Source of the DNA: JAFAXA01 sp963777325
Lineage (GTDB): Bacteria; Pseudomonadota; Alphaproteobacteria; Acetobacterales; Acetobacteraceae
Reading direction: 5' to 3'
Length of the DNA: 64,000 nucleotides
Assembly: GCA_963777325.1 (NCBI GenBank)
Contig: CAVZQE010000004.1
Location: forward strand, 1 to 64,000
Shown: positions 1-9,969 of the stretch, piece after piece
Layout of the letters: the number at the start of each line of letters is the position of its first letter
How positions within the stretch are numbered: position 1 is the first letter of the stretch
The notes under the pieces: generated by a model
What the model was told of the DNA's origin: nothing
The model's input: the letters and a program-made list of their open reading frames with translations, nothing else
Database searches by the model: none
Program-made: the position numbers and the translations under genes

Positions 1-1093
1 CGACGCTGCGCGCCGACACGGCCGCTTTCTGGCGCGAACTCGGCGAGCTGACGCGGCCGGGGCCACGGGCGCGGAATCTGCGGCATGACCACTGTCGCGG
101 TGATCGGGTCGGTCGTACTGGCGCTCGCCCTCCATCTCGACAGTCCCTGGTGGGCGGCAATCAGCGGCTACATGGCGACCCAGGCGAGCGGGCCGGGCTC
201 GATCCGCAAGGGATCGCTTCGCATCGTCGGCACGATCGCCGGAGCGGCCGCCGGCTTCTTCATGACGCCGGCGCTGGCGTACGATCATGCCGCCGGGCTG
301 CTGGCGCTGTTCGCGGTCTCCTTGCTTGCGAGCCTCGGCTCGCTCGTCAGCACGCACGGATACGCGTGGCTGTTCCTCGGCATCACGAGCAACCTCGTCG
401 CCCTCGCCAGCATGACCGATCCGCTGACCGCGTTCGATACCGCCGGCTACAGGGTGATCGAGGTGATCGTCGGCACGTCGGTCGCGATGATCGTCGCGAC
501 CCTGCTCGGCGAAGAGGCGGCGGGCCAATCCGGACCGGCCTCAGCCGGGTGGTCCGATCTCCTGGGCGCGGGCTGGCCGGCGGTGCTGCACGCCCTCCGG
601 GCCGCGATCGCGATCACGCTTGCTGCCGGTCATCTGGACCACGCTGGACCTGCCGAGCCTCGCCCAGACCGCCATCACCGCCGCGGCCGTCATGGCGGTG
701 CCGAGCTTTACCGGGCGCGTGCAGGAGGATATGGGCGTCGTCCTGCACCGGGGCCTGCTGCGGCTGCTCGGGTGCGGGATCGGCGGCCTGGCCGCGCTCG
801 CGCTTCTGGCCATCCCGCTGGCGGACTTCCTGCCCTGGCTGGCCGCGCTGGGATGCGGGGTCTGGGTCTGCGCCCACCTGCAGGCCAGCACGCGCGGCAT
901 CGGCTATCTCGGAACCCAGGCGGCGATCGTCTTCATCATCACGCTCGTGCAGGGGCAGCAGGCGCCCACCAGCCTGGAGCCGGGAGCCGACCGGATGGCG
1001 GGGATCACCGGGGGATTGACCATCCTGCTGCTCGTGACGGCCGTCATATGGCCGGACCCGGCGCCGGACCCGACGCCGCCGAACGAGGCATGA
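1..1093 (+). CDS. FUSC-family inner-membrane transporter-like protein, 5' cut by window edge, two frameshifts
   Basis: The protein resembles FUSC (fusaric acid resistance / aromatic-acid efflux-like) membrane proteins. Three reading frames join into one product. Frame 3 carries the leading piece ending ARNLR near base 82. Frame 1 continues from TTVAVIG (about 88) through hydrophobic helices to AIAITLA near 618. Frame 2 resumes at LLPVIWTTLDLP (about 623) and runs to the stop at 1091-1093. Both junctions are explained by one extra base (about 83-88 and about 622). The hydrophobic segments with short charged loops fit a multi-helix inner-membrane protein. The gene is convergent with nth, 6 bases apart. 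The N-terminus lies outside the window. The breaks may be assembly errors or true inactivation. Family assignment is good; the substrate is unknown. Confidence 0.75.
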
Positions 1094-1099
1094 CGCGGA

Positions 1100-1816
1100 T
1101 CACGAAGCCGCCGCGCCGGGCCGGACCCGCTTCGGCGGCTTGCTGGCCGGAGCGGGCGTCTTGGCGGGGAACCGGCACCAGGGCGCGCCGACGCAGCGCC
1201 AGCATTCCGGCACTCTCGCCTTGCAGACATAGCGCCCGTGCAGGATCAGCCAGTGATGCGCGTTTTGCAGCAAGTCCGGGGGCACCCGCCTCAGCAGGGC
1301 GTCCTCGACGGCGCGCGGCGTGTCGCCGGGGGCGAGGCCGGTGCGATTGGCGACCCGGAAGACATGGGTATCGACGGCGATCGTCGGCTCGCCGAAGGCG
1401 ACGTTCAGCACCACGTTGGCGGTCTTGCGCCCCACGCCCGGCAGCGCTTCCAACGCCGCGCGGTCCCGGGGCACGACGCCGCCGTAATCCTCGACCAGAC
1501 GGCGGGACAGTTCGACGACGTTGCGCGCCTTGCCCTGCCAGAGCCCAAGCGCGCGGATATGCGCGCCGACGCCCTCGACGCCGAGCCTGACCATCGCCGC
1601 CGGGTCCGGGGCGTCCCGGAACAGTCCGACGGTTGCCCGGTTCACGCCGGCATCCGTCGTCTGCGCCGACAGCACGACGGCGATCAGCAGCGTGTAAGGA
1701 TCGGCGTAGTGGAGTTCGCTGCGCGGGTCGGGATTGGCCCGGGCGAGCGCGTCCATGAAGCCCCGGATCTCGGTTCGCGTCATCGGCCGGATGCGGCGGG
1801 TCGGGGCCTCGGTCAT
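1100..1816 (-). CDS. nth: Endonuclease III (DNA glycosylase / AP lyase)
   Basis: Nth removes oxidised pyrimidines from DNA and nicks the abasic site in base-excision repair. The 238-residue product has the full signature. The helix-hairpin-helix LPGVGRKTA carries catalytic Lys131, and VDTHV carries catalytic Asp149. A C-terminal C-x6-C-x2-C-x5-C iron-sulfur loop uses Cys198, 205, 208 and 214. The reading frame stays open far upstream, but the family begins near MTEAPTRRIRPMTRTEI. I chose the ATG at 1816; an in-frame ATG at 1783 (MTRTEIRGF) is an equally plausible start. The length fits bacterial Nth (about 210-240). The gene is divergent from the DUF2244 gene across about 70 bases, which must hold both promoters. 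Confidence 0.95.
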   Translation of the reverse strand: MTEAPTRRIRPMTRTEIRGFMDALARANPDPRSELHYADPYTLLIAVVLSAQTTDAGVNRATVGLFRDAPDPAAMVRLGVEGVGAHIRALGLWQGKARNVVELSRRLVEDYGGVVPRDRAALEALPGVGRKTANVVLNVAFGEPTIAVDTHVFRVANRTGLAPGDTPRAVEDALLRRVPPDLLQNAHHWLILHGRYVCKARVPECWRCVGAPWCRFPAKTPAPASKPPKRVRPGAAAS

Positions 1817-1887
1817 CGCGACATTTCGCCCAGAGGCGGCGATCACGGCAAGCGACACCCTGTCGGGTTCGGGGCTAGGCTTGCCGC

Positions 1888-2389
1888 ATGAATGAAGCCG
1901 CGCCGCTGTTCGAGGCCGTGCATTGTCCCGCACCGCAGCCTGTCGCGCCGAGGCCGGCGCAACCTGATCGGCGTGATCGCGGTGATGAGCGGGCTGACCG
2001 GCCTTCGCTTCGTGTTCTGGGGCGCATGGCCGGTGCTCGGGTTTTCGGTGATCGAGATCGGTCTCGCGACGCTGCTGATCCAGCTCAACACCCGCCGCGC
2101 CCGGCAGACCGAAATGATCCTGCTGGGCGAGGACGGGTTCCGGATCATCCGTACGGACGTGAAGGGGCGCCGAATCGAAATCGGCCTGCCATCGGCGTGG
2201 ACGCGGGTCGCTCTCGAGGAACGGCGCGGGCGCGTGCCGGCGCTCTCGCTCTCGGCGCGCGGCCACCGAGTCGAGATCGGAGCCATGCTGGGAGAGACGG
2301 AGAAGCGCGATCTCGCGGCGGCTCTGGCAGCGGCCCTTCAGGACGCGAACAACCCGCGCTTCGACAACCCGCAGCTGGCCGGGCCGTAG
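1888..2389 (+). CDS. DUF2244 family membrane protein, one frameshift
   Basis: DUF2244 proteins are small integral membrane proteins of unknown function, common in alphaproteobacteria. The ATG at 1888 gives MNEAAPLFEAV in frame 1. After one extra C at 1921 the family motif IVPHRSLSRRGRRN continues in frame 2 to the stop at 2387-2389, giving about 166 residues. Two adjacent hydrophobic segments (about residues 25-65) precede a soluble C-terminal beta-rich domain with EERRGR. An in-frame frame-2 start at 1892 exists, but its first residues (MKPRRCSRPC) do not look like the family, which is why I favour a frameshift. The gene is convergent with the small unknown gene at 2393-2746. Confidence 0.8.
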
Positions 2390-2392
2390 CGG

Positions 2393-2746
2393 TCAGTCGT
2401 TCTCGACGTTCACGATCCTGAATATCAGCTCGGCCTGGTCCGGGCGGCGGATCGTCACGTACTCGCCGGGCCGGAACACCTTTCCCACGAGATCCCAGAC
2501 CGGCTCGTTGTCGCCCCGCTCGCTCAGCAGTCCCCATTCGCCCTCGTCGACCATGATGACGTGGCCGATCCAATCCTCCCGGTCGGGCCAGAACCGGCGC
2601 GCGCGCCAGGGGAGCGGGTCGGCCTCGTAGGCCGCGAGGTCGATGTGGCCGCTCTTGTTGAGGCACGCCCGCAGATCGATGCCCTGCTTGAGATCCCCCT
2701 CGGGCTGACCTGGACCTTGCGCCAGCAACATCGTGATTTTCGCCAT
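2393..2746 (-). CDS. Hypothetical protein, 117 residues
   Basis: I do not recognise this family. The product is soluble and acidic, with no signal peptide or membrane segment. It is rich in Trp and Asp, and the C-terminal part reads like a small beta-barrel (GEYVTIRRPDQAELIFRIVNV). Coding is supported by its position between the end of kup and the end of the DUF2244 gene with almost no spare bases, by the usual GC-rich third positions, and by an ATG start. It lies 24 bases downstream of kup on the same strand and could be co-transcribed with it. Nothing in the sequence gives a function. Confidence 0.65.
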   Translation of the reverse strand: MAKITMLLAQGPGQPEGDLKQGIDLRACLNKSGHIDLAAYEADPLPWRARRFWPDREDWIGHVIMVDEGEWGLLSERGDNEPVWDLVGKVFRPGEYVTIRRPDQAELIFRIVNVEND

Positions 2747-2770
2747 TCCGCAGTCCCGCCCCGCGCCAAC

Positions 2771-4676
2771 CTATATCGCGACCCGCACGCCGAGCTCGAC
2801 CACGCGATCGCTCGGGATGCGGAAGAACTCCGTGGCCGATACGGCGTTGCGGGCAAGCACGAGGAAGAGCCATAGGCGCCAGAGCGGCATCTTCGGCACC
2901 ATGCCCGGCACGATGACCTCGCGGCCCAGAAAGTAACTGGCCTGCATCGGGTCGAACGCCACGCCGCGCGATCGTAGTTCCTCAAGCTCGCGCGGGATGT
3001 TCGGACTTTCCATGAAGCCGTAGCGAAGCACGACGCGATGGATGCCGGGCGCCAGCTCGGATACCTCGATCCGCGAACTCGGGGCCGACCTCCGGCTCCT
3101 CGACGTTGAGCACGGTCACGAACAGCACGCGCTCGTGCAGTACCTTGTTGTGCTTGAGATTGTGCAGCAGGGCCGCGGGAACGTAGTCCGTGTTCCCGGT
3201 CAGGAACACGGCCAGGCCAGGGCAGCGGATGGTGCGTGATTGCGGCAGGCGCGCCAGGAACGAGGCAAGCGGCAAGCTGTCCTGCCGCCATCGGGCGAGC
3301 AGCAGGTCGCGACCCCGCTTCCAGGAGCGCATCAGCAGCAACAGTCCGATCGCGAGCACCAGCGGCACCCAGCCGCCTTCCGGGATCTTCATGGCGTTGG
3401 CGGAAAAAAAGATGGAATCGACCAGGAAGAAGAAGCCGAACACCAGAAGCGCCGCGATGCGCGACCATTTGAATTGCCGTCTGAAGACCACGGTCGCCAG
3501 CACGGAGGTGCAGACGAAAGTGCCGGTCACCGCGATGCCGTAGGCGGAAGCGAGACTGTCGCTGGTCCGGAAGGAAGCGACCAAAATCAACACGCCGAGC
3601 AGCAGCGCCGCGTTGACCTGCGGCATATAGATCTGCCCCTCCTCCATGCTGCTCGTGTGTCGCACGGTCATCCGGGGCAGATAGCCGAGCTGCATGCATT
3701 GCCGCGTGACCGAGAATGCGCCCGAAATCATCGCCTGGCTCGCGATGATCGTCGCCAGCGTCGCCAGCACGACCAGCGGCAGCCGGACCCAGTCGGGTCC
3801 GAGCAGGAAGAAGGGATTGTCCGCCGCCTCCGGGCGGCTGAGCACGAGCGCGCCCTGGCCGAAGTAGTTGAGCACGAGCGAGGGCAGCACGAAGGCGCTC
3901 CAAGCCATCCGGATCGGCGCCGCGCCGAAATGCCCCATATCCGCATAGAGGGCTTCCGCCCCCGTGACGCAAAGCACGACGGCTCCGAGCACGACGAAGG
4001 CCAGGGCCTTGTATTTGATGATGATCGCTACAGCGTAGGTCGGCGACACCGAGAGCAGGATCGAGGGATGCTGGGCAATCTCGGTCGCGCCAAGGACGCC
4101 GAGCGTCAGGAACCAGAGCGCCATGACCGGGCCGAAGATCCGCCCGACGCTGCCCGTGCCGCGCCACTGCATGGCGAACAGCCCGATGATGATGACGACC
4201 GAGATCGGCAGAACATAGGGTTGCAACTGCGGGGCGGCGACCTCGACCCCTTCCACGGCCGAGAGAACCGAGATCGCCGGGGTGATCGTACCGTCGCCGA
4301 AGAACAGGCAGGTGCCGGTGAGGCCTACGAAGCCGAGCGCGGCCCGCATCTTCTTGCCGACACAGACCCTCTGGGCGAGCACCATCAGCGCGAGAACGCC
4401 GCCTTCGCCCCTGTTGTCCGCCCGCATGACCACGATGACGTATTTGACCGTCACGATCAGGACGAGCGACCAGAAGATCATCGACAGGATGCCCATGACC
4501 TCCGTCGGGGCCGGGGTCGCCTGCCCGAACACGGCGAGCGCCGCCTTGAAGGCATAGAGGGGACTGGTGCCGATATCGCCGTACACGATCCCCAGCACGC
4601 CGAGCAGCGCGCCCAGATCGAGGGCCGACCGGCGATGATGGCCGGTGACGGCGCGGGTGGTGGTGGACGCGCTCAT
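2771..4676 (-). CDS. kup: Kup potassium uptake permease, one frameshift
   Basis: Kup is a proton-coupled potassium importer of the KUP/HAK/KT family in the inner membrane. The ATG at 4676 gives an N-terminus followed by the hallmark GVVYGDIGTSPLYAF-type motif (here GIVYGDIGTSPLYAFKAAL) and about twelve hydrophobic helices. The first frame ends in EVGPEFA. After one extra base at about 3071 the second frame continues IEVSELAPGIHRVVLRYGFME and reaches the conserved end VELGVRVAI. The joined product is about 634 residues, the normal Kup size. The soluble C-terminal domain is therefore cut off in the sequence as given. yggS lies upstream on the same strand and the 117-residue unknown lies downstream. 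Confidence 0.9.
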
Positions 4677-4823
4677 GCCGGGATCGAGGTGAACAGCTTC
4701 CGTGAGATGTGACCCTGGCTTTCGGAGAACGGATCGGCGCGGCTGCACATGGGTTGCCTCTGCAATTCCGGAAGCCGGGACGAGATGACCGCCCGAGGGT
4801 GCGCCCAAAGATGGATGCCCCGC

Positions 4824-4852
4824 CATATAGTCGGACCCAGCACGCCGACCAA
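4824..4852 (-). promoter_or_regulatory. Candidate sigma-70-like promoter upstream of kup
   Basis: Reading the minus strand, TTGGTC (4847-4852) is followed after exactly 17 bases by TATATG (4824-4829). This is a loose -35/-10 pair (3/6 and 4/6 matches), about 148 bases before the kup ATG. A small inverted repeat GCCCGTTCGGGC (4853-4864) sits just upstream, beside the yggS stop codon. The rest of the 190-base yggS-kup gap shows nothing clear. This is pattern matching only. Confidence 0.25.
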
Positions 4853-4867
4853 GCCCGTTCGGGCCTG

Positions 4868-5560
4868 TCATCCCCGCTCCCCGAAAATCGCGCTCCCGAC
4901 CCTCACATGCGTGGCGCCGCAGCCGATCGCCGTCTCGAAATCGGCCGACATGCCCATCGAGACGACCAGGAGCCCATGCCGGCTCGCCCGCTCGCTCAGC
5001 CAGCGGAAGTGCGGCGCCGGATCTCCCTCGGCGGGCGGGATGCACATGAGGCCGCAAACGGCCTCGCCGAACCGCGACTGACAGGCAGTGATGAAGTCGT
5101 CCGCCCCGGCGCGCGGAACGCCCGCTTTCTGCTCCTCCTCGCCGACATTCACCTGAACGAGAAGGCGAGGCGTCCGGCCCTCCCGCAGCATCGCCGTCTC
5201 GATCGCGTCGGCGAGGCGCGGGCGGTCCAGGCTCTCGATCACGTCCGCCACCGCTACCGCCTCCCGCGCCTTATTGGTTTGCAGCCCCCCGATCAGATGC
5301 AGCGACAGCAACGGCGCGGTCGTTCGGAGCGACGCAAACTTCCGGGCCGCCTCCTGCACCCGGTTCTCGCCGAACACCAGCTGCCCGGCCTCTACGGCCG
5401 CCATCACGGAGGAGCCTGGAACCGTCTTGGAGACTGCGACCAGGGTGACGGAGGATGGCGGCCTGCCCGCCCGCTCGGCCGCGCGCGCAATCCGCCCTCT
5501 AATACTGGCGAGGTTGGCGGCGATCGCGGCCGAACCGCCGGAAGGAGACCGAGGCGACAT
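4868..5560 (-). CDS. yggS: YggS-type pyridoxal-phosphate homeostasis protein
   Basis: YggS/PLPBP proteins bind pyridoxal phosphate and help control its free level; they have the alanine-racemase N-terminal barrel but no known catalytic activity. The 230-residue product carries the PLP lysine in VTLVAVSKT (Lys45), then FGENRVQEA, HLIGGLQTNKAR, and the C-terminal phosphate-binding SMGMSADFETAIGCGATHVRVGSAIFG. Length and motif order are normal. The ATG at 5558-5560 overlaps by two bases the ATG of the divergent ThiE-like gene. A GAGGAG about ten bases upstream is a good ribosome-binding site and lies inside the other gene. Confidence 0.95.
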   Translation of the reverse strand: MSPRSPSGGSAAIAANLASIRGRIARAAERAGRPPSSVTLVAVSKTVPGSSVMAAVEAGQLVFGENRVQEAARKFASLRTTAPLLSLHLIGGLQTNKAREAVAVADVIESLDRPRLADAIETAMLREGRTPRLLVQVNVGEEEQKAGVPRAGADDFITACQSRFGEAVCGLMCIPPAEGDPAPHFRWLSERASRHGLLVVSMGMSADFETAIGCGATHVRVGSAIFGERG

Positions 5561-6230
5561 GGATCGGAAGCTCCTCGCATGGGCGCGGGAGGTCAAGGCG
5601 CGCCGCGCCAAGGTCGCCGGGACGGCACCTCCCGTCCTGTGGCTGTTCACAGACTCGAGGCGGCTGCCCGATCCCCTACCCGTCATCGCCCGGCTTCCAC
5701 CGGGAACTGGCGTCGTGTTCCGGCCCGAGGGCGTCCCGGACCGGCGTGCCCTGGGACGGTCGATTGCGCGGTTATGCCGGGCCAGACGGCTCGAACTCGT
5801 GGTCGCGGGCGACATCCGGCTAGCGCACGCTCTCCGCGCCGGAGTCCATTTGAGGGCGGGGCGGCGGCCGGGGATCGTGCGCCTGCCGCCGCATTGGCTC
5901 ACCTGCTCCGCTCACAACCGGTCGGAGTTGAGGCGAGCCGTCACGATCGGCGCGGCGGTCGCCTTCCTCTCACCCGCATTTCCGACGGAGTCTCATCCTA
6001 ACGCGCCAGCTCTGGGCGCGGTGCGCTGGTCGCTCCTTGCGCAAAGTGCGAGGGGAACTTGCATCCTGCAGGCATTAGGAGGCGTGACCGGGGGCAGTAT
6101 CCGGCGGCTTGCTTGCGGGAGCTGCGGGGGAGCGGCGGCGATTGATGCGCTCTGTGTCCAGGCCTGTGGTGAAGCCGCAACAGTGTTCCGCGATAGCCAT
6201 AAAAGTTTGGCTCACCCGATTGCGATGTAA
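5559..6230 (+). CDS. Thiamine-phosphate synthase-like (ThiE/TenI fold) protein
   Basis: The 223-residue product resembles the ThiE/TenI TIM-barrel family, which joins the thiazole and pyrimidine halves of thiamine. It contains LWLFTDSRRLPD near the start, a GVHL-type strand (ALRAGVHL), a CSAHN segment in place of the usual S-x-H motif, GAAVAFLSPAFPTESHP (the family's phosphate-binding SPVFPT-type loop) and ALGGV near the C-terminus. No other thi genes are nearby, so a stand-alone or altered role is possible. The ATG at 5559-5561 overlaps the yggS start codon on the opposite strand. AGGAG about ten bases before it supports this start. The last 35 residues fit the family less well. Confidence 0.75.
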   Translation: MDRKLLAWAREVKARRAKVAGTAPPVLWLFTDSRRLPDPLPVIARLPPGTGVVFRPEGVPDRRALGRSIARLCRARRLELVVAGDIRLAHALRAGVHLRAGRRPGIVRLPPHWLTCSAHNRSELRRAVTIGAAVAFLSPAFPTESHPNAPALGAVRWSLLAQSARGTCILQALGGVTGGSIRRLACGSCGGAAAIDALCVQACGEAATVFRDSHKSLAHPIAM

Positions 6231-6366
6231 CTTTCGCGGTGAGCATAGTCGGCTCGTGCCAGGTCCGATGATGTCTGCGGTCACGCCTTTCCTGCGCGTG
6301 TCTCCCGGATTGATAACGGGCCATAATCGCCCGCTGGTCGAGGCCGGGGAATTGAGGAGGGTTTCT

Positions 6367-7954
6367 ATGCGTAAGCTTCTGTTGGCCTCGGTGGCCGCGC
6401 TCGGCGTCATGGCCGTCATGTCCGACACCGGCTTCGCCCAGTCCGCGGACGACAATTCCGGCGCCGCCGCGACCCCAGCTCCCGGCACGATCACGGTTCG
6501 CCTGAACGGCCGCTTCCGTGCGTATGGCGGTCTCGTATCCGACGGCGACGCCAATCGGGCCATCTTCTACAACCCGACCACCGGAGCGGCGGCAAGCGCG
6601 ATCCCGACCGCCAACGGTGCCGCACTCGGGTTCCGCAGCACGGCGTCCAACGCGATTATAGCGCCGACGGGCGCGGTCGTTGCCGGCACCGGCGTTCCGG
6701 CCGGCCTCGTCGGCGCCACCCTGCAATACAACAAGCAGGCCAACTACACGGTCCAGGAGTATATGCGCCTCTACCCGGGCTTCGACGGCGTCGCCGCGAA
6801 CGGCCTGAAATACGGCGCATCGCTGGAAATCCGGCAGGACAACGCGTCCGGCGCGGGCGGCGGCGTCTACGGGTCGATTTCGCAGCAGGCACGGCAGCGC
6901 GGCGAGCTCTATCTCCGCCGCGAATGGGGCTATATCGGCACCGACCAGGCGGGCACGGTCCGCTTCGGCGCGACCGACGGCCCGGCTGCCCTGTTCATGA
7001 CCGGCAACTTCGAAAACTTCAATGACGGCGGCTGGAACGGCGACGTCAACAATTACCCGGCGCCTGCGACCCAGCCGACCTGGCCATTCGCGGACGTCGG
7101 TAATCTCTACACCACCACCAAGGTCATCTACCTGTCGCCGCAGTTCTACGGCGTCGATTTCGGCGTCGCCTACGAGCCCAGTTCGGCCAATGTCGGCCTT
7201 GGCGCCAGCAACGGCTGTAACGGCAACGACGCGGTCAACAGCTTCATCGTGGCCGGCCCCGGCATTGCGGGCGCGGGCTGCGACCGCCTCTCCTCGACCA
7301 GCACCGGCGACTACACCCGCCGGCGCAACACCGTGGACGTGGGTGTCCGCTACCGCGGCACGTTCGGCCCGGTCGGCCTCGCCGCCATGGCGGACTATGT
7401 AGGCGGCGGCAAGGTCGAGGAACTCGAGCATTCCCGCACTCACCGGCAACCGCAACCAGTTCGACGGGCTGAGCGTCGGCATCGGCGGCATCGCCGTCAC
7501 CTATGCCGGGCTGACCGTCGGCGGCATGGTCCAGGGCGGGCGCTACAACGGGCAGTGGAACCTCTCCCCCACGGGTTCGTCCGACTCGCTCGCCTACATC
7601 GCCGGCGCGTCCTACACCTTCGGTCCGGTTGTGGTCGGCGCGTCCGCTTTTCAGTACGACAGCCCCGGCTCGTCCGGCCCGCTCGGCAGCGGTTTCGGTG
7701 CGACGGGCGCGTCGAACACGGGCTTCTCGCCGCTGGCTGGCCAGCGTCGCGAGCGCGGCGTCGCGGCGGGCGGCACCTACTCGGTCGCGCCCGGCCTCGC
7801 CCTGTTCCTCTCGTATTTGTGGGGCGACCGCAAGGAGAACGGCGTCGACCTGCTCAGCGGTCAGGTCAGCACGCCGGCAAGCCCAAATCTCGGCGCGCAG
7901 CACAACTATGTGCACAGCCAGGTTCTCACCCTGGGTGCCGGCCTGAGCTGGTAG
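6367..7954 (+). CDS. Outer-membrane porin, one frameshift
   Basis: The product is a beta-barrel porin, a general diffusion channel in the outer membrane. The ATG at 6367 follows a strong AGGAGG and starts a signal peptide (MRKLLLASVAALGVMAVMSD, predicted cleavage after GFA at residue 24). The mature part has alternating hydrophobic/polar strands rich in Gly, Tyr and Asn (VRLNGRFRAYGGL, GLKYGASLEIRQD, RYRGTFGPVGLAAMADYVGGG). After one extra G at 7420 the barrel continues as NSSIPALTGNRNQFDGLSVG and ends TLGAGLSW, with the terminal aromatic residue typical of porins. The joined length is about 528. A hairpin terminator follows. The gene is monocistronic, with its own leader of about 135 bases. 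Confidence 0.85.
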
Positions 7955-7982
7955 GTCCGGCTGGTCGCTCGGTTATCACAGG

Positions 7983-8011
7983 GCGGCGGGGCAACCCGCC
8001 GCTCTTTCTTT
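7983..8011 (+). terminator. Rho-independent terminator after the porin gene
   Basis: A perfect 8-bp stem, GCGGCGGG (7983-7990) and CCCGCCGC (7995-8002), closes a GCAA tetraloop of the stable GNRA type. It is followed at once by the T-rich tract TCTTTCTTTG. It starts 28 bases after the porin stop. This is the clearest intrinsic terminator in the window. Confidence 0.85.
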
Positions 8012-8106
8012 GTACGGGACGCTTGCCGGCCACACGGGGCCTTGGCGCTGAGTCGCGTCCGCGCTAGAGACCATCCGCACCGGGCAAACCCCCAGTCGAA
8101 CGCAGG

Positions 8107-8637
8107 ATGTCGATGGCCTTCAAACCGCATCTGGCCCTGGCGATGGTATCGCTCGCGGCCCTCGTCGGCTGCAGCAGCCGGCCCGTCGCCGAGACCGAGT
8201 ATAACGACTATCGCTACAAGGGTGGCGAGCAGGGCAAGCTGTTCAGCGACCAGGGCCTCGTGCTCGGAGTCGGCAAGAACGGCGGCGAGGCAGAGGCGCG
8301 CAACTCCGGCGGCGCGCTCGGGGTCAACGCCTATCTCTGGCGCGGCGCACTCGACACGCTGTCCTTCATGCCGCTCGCTTCGGCCGATCCATTCGGCGGG
8401 GTCATCATCACGGACTGGTACCAGCCGCCCTCAGCGTCGGGCGAGCGGTTCAAGGCGACCGCCTATATCCTCGGCCGGCAGCTCCGGGCCGACGCGGTGC
8501 GGGTCGCGATCTTCCGGCAGGTCGAGCAGGACGGCCGCTGGACGGATGCGCCGGTCAGCCAGGTGACGGTCGGCGAGATCGAGAACAAGGTGCTGGCGCG
8601 CGCCCGCGAGCTGCGGGAACAATCGGCCAGCCGCTAG
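8107..8637 (+). CDS. DUF3576 family lipoprotein
   Basis: The 176-residue product begins with a lipoprotein signal ending in LAALVGC, so the mature N-terminal Cys22 would be lipidated by Lgt and Lnt (lnt is nearby). The body matches DUF3576: GVNAYLWRGALDTLSFMPLASADPFGGVIITDWY is the diagnostic stretch (residues about 78-110). DUF3576 proteins are conserved in alphaproteobacteria and have no established function. ATG codons at 8107 and 8113 are both possible starts. The gene is convergent with the CynX-type transporter. Confidence 0.88.
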   Translation: MSMAFKPHLALAMVSLAALVGCSSRPVAETEYNDYRYKGGEQGKLFSDQGLVLGVGKNGGEAEARNSGGALGVNAYLWRGALDTLSFMPLASADPFGGVIITDWYQPPSASGERFKATAYILGRQLRADAVRVAIFRQVEQDGRWTDAPVSQVTVGEIENKVLARARELREQSASR

Positions 8638-8646
8638 CCGGCGAGT

Positions 8647-9900
8647 TCATCCGTCCTGCTGCATTTCGACCCGCACCAGCCGGTCCCGGCTGGCGCCGTA
8701 GCCGGTTACGGCCGCCGTGACGCAGAAGAAGACGCATAGCACGAATACCCCGAACCATCCGCCGCTGCGCTCGTGCAGCAAGCCCGCGATCAGCGGACCG
8801 GCCGATGCGAGCAGATACCCGCCGCATTGCGCCATGCCGGAAAGGCTCGCGGTGACCGATGGCGCGGCCGAGCGCAAAACGATCAGCGTCAGCGCGATCG
8901 CGATCAAGGCTCCCTGCGCGAGACCCAGGAGGACGGACCAGAACCAGACCGTCCAGAGGGGCAGGAAAAAGCATCCGATGAGCCCGACCAGGCAGGCGGC
9001 GACGCTGAGGACGGTCACGAGCCGCTGATCTCGGCCCCTCACGGCCAGAGCGGGCGCGGCGAGGCAGGCGACACCCTGCGCCACCGCCCATACGGACAGC
9101 GCGAGTCCGGAGTCCACCTGAGACAGACCGCGCTCGCGCAGCAGCGCCGGCAGCCAAGCGAAAACGATATAGGCGAGCGCGGATTGCAGCCCCATGAACA
9201 GCAGGAGCTGCCACGCCACCCCGTCCCGCCAGACGCCCCGGACGTGGCTGCCGCGATCCCTTTCGCCGTCCGGGCGGCGAAGTTGCAGGATCCAGACCAC
9301 AGCCGCGAACGCCGCCGGAGCGGCCCAGACGACGAGGGCCGGTGCCCAGCCGCCGCCGAACGCGAGAGCGATCGGCACCGCGAGCGCCGCCGCCCCTGCC
9401 GCGCCGACGCAGAACGCGGTCGTGTAGAGGCCGGTCATCAGTCCTACCCGGTTCGGGAAGTCGCGCTTGACGAGGCCCGGTAGCAGCACGTTCAGGAGGC
9501 CGATGCCGGCCATGGCGACGATCTGGCCGGCGAACAGCGCCGGAACGGCGCCGATGCCGCGCAGCGCGCAACCCGCCGTCAGCAACAGGAGCGCCACCAG
9601 AATCGCGCCCTCCACGCCGATCCTGCGGGCCAGCAGCGGCGCGACCGGCGCGGAGAGACCGAACAGCAGCGTGGGCAGGCTCGTGAACACGCTGACGGCA
9701 GCGGCCGAGAGATCGAGCGTGCGCGCGATCTCGCGCAACACCGGTCCGATCCCCGCAACCGCCGCCCGCAGATTGAGCGCAATCAGGACGAGGCTGGCGC
9801 CGAGGAGGATCGGCGACCAACGGCTCGCGGCCAAGGGCGGTGTGGCGGCCAGGTTCTCCGAAGCCGGGGCCGGAATGACGGAAAGCGGCCCCTCGGTCAT
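8647..9900 (-). CDS. MFS transporter, CynX/NimT type
   Basis: The 417-residue major-facilitator protein has about twelve hydrophobic segments. The start LLGASLVLIALNLRAAVAGIGPVLREI is typical of the CynX/NimT (cyanate / 2-nitroimidazole) branch of anion:proton transporters. LLARRIG and a GLMTGLYTTAFCVGAAGAAAL segment also fit. No cyanase gene is adjacent, so the substrate cannot be assigned. The ATG at 9898-9900 is chosen because the family starts shortly before the first helix; the frame is open far upstream by GC bias alone. The gene is divergent from lnt across a short gap. Confidence 0.88.
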   Translation of the reverse strand: MTEGPLSVIPAPASENLAATPPLAASRWSPILLGASLVLIALNLRAAVAGIGPVLREIARTLDLSAAAVSVFTSLPTLLFGLSAPVAPLLARRIGVEGAILVALLLLTAGCALRGIGAVPALFAGQIVAMAGIGLLNVLLPGLVKRDFPNRVGLMTGLYTTAFCVGAAGAAALAVPIALAFGGGWAPALVVWAAPAAFAAVVWILQLRRPDGERDRGSHVRGVWRDGVAWQLLLFMGLQSALAYIVFAWLPALLRERGLSQVDSGLALSVWAVAQGVACLAAPALAVRGRDQRLVTVLSVAACLVGLIGCFFLPLWTVWFWSVLLGLAQGALIAIALTLIVLRSAAPSVTASLSGMAQCGGYLLASAGPLIAGLLHERSGGWFGVFVLCVFFCVTAAVTGYGASRDRLVRVEMQQDG

Positions 9901-9969
9901 GCCTGGACCGCGCTCTTGCGCGTCCGTCTGCGGCCGTGTAGCCCGCGCTCCGTGTTCGGCCGCGCCCTC

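Noticed and set aside
3240..4712. Long plus-strand open frame opposite kup
   Set aside because: The product is His/Arg/Glu-rich low complexity with no family resemblance, fully antisense to a clear potassium transporter.
6180..6366. A porin promoter with CATAAT at 6322-6327
   Set aside because: No acceptable -35 element lies at the right distance, so I did not list it as a feature.
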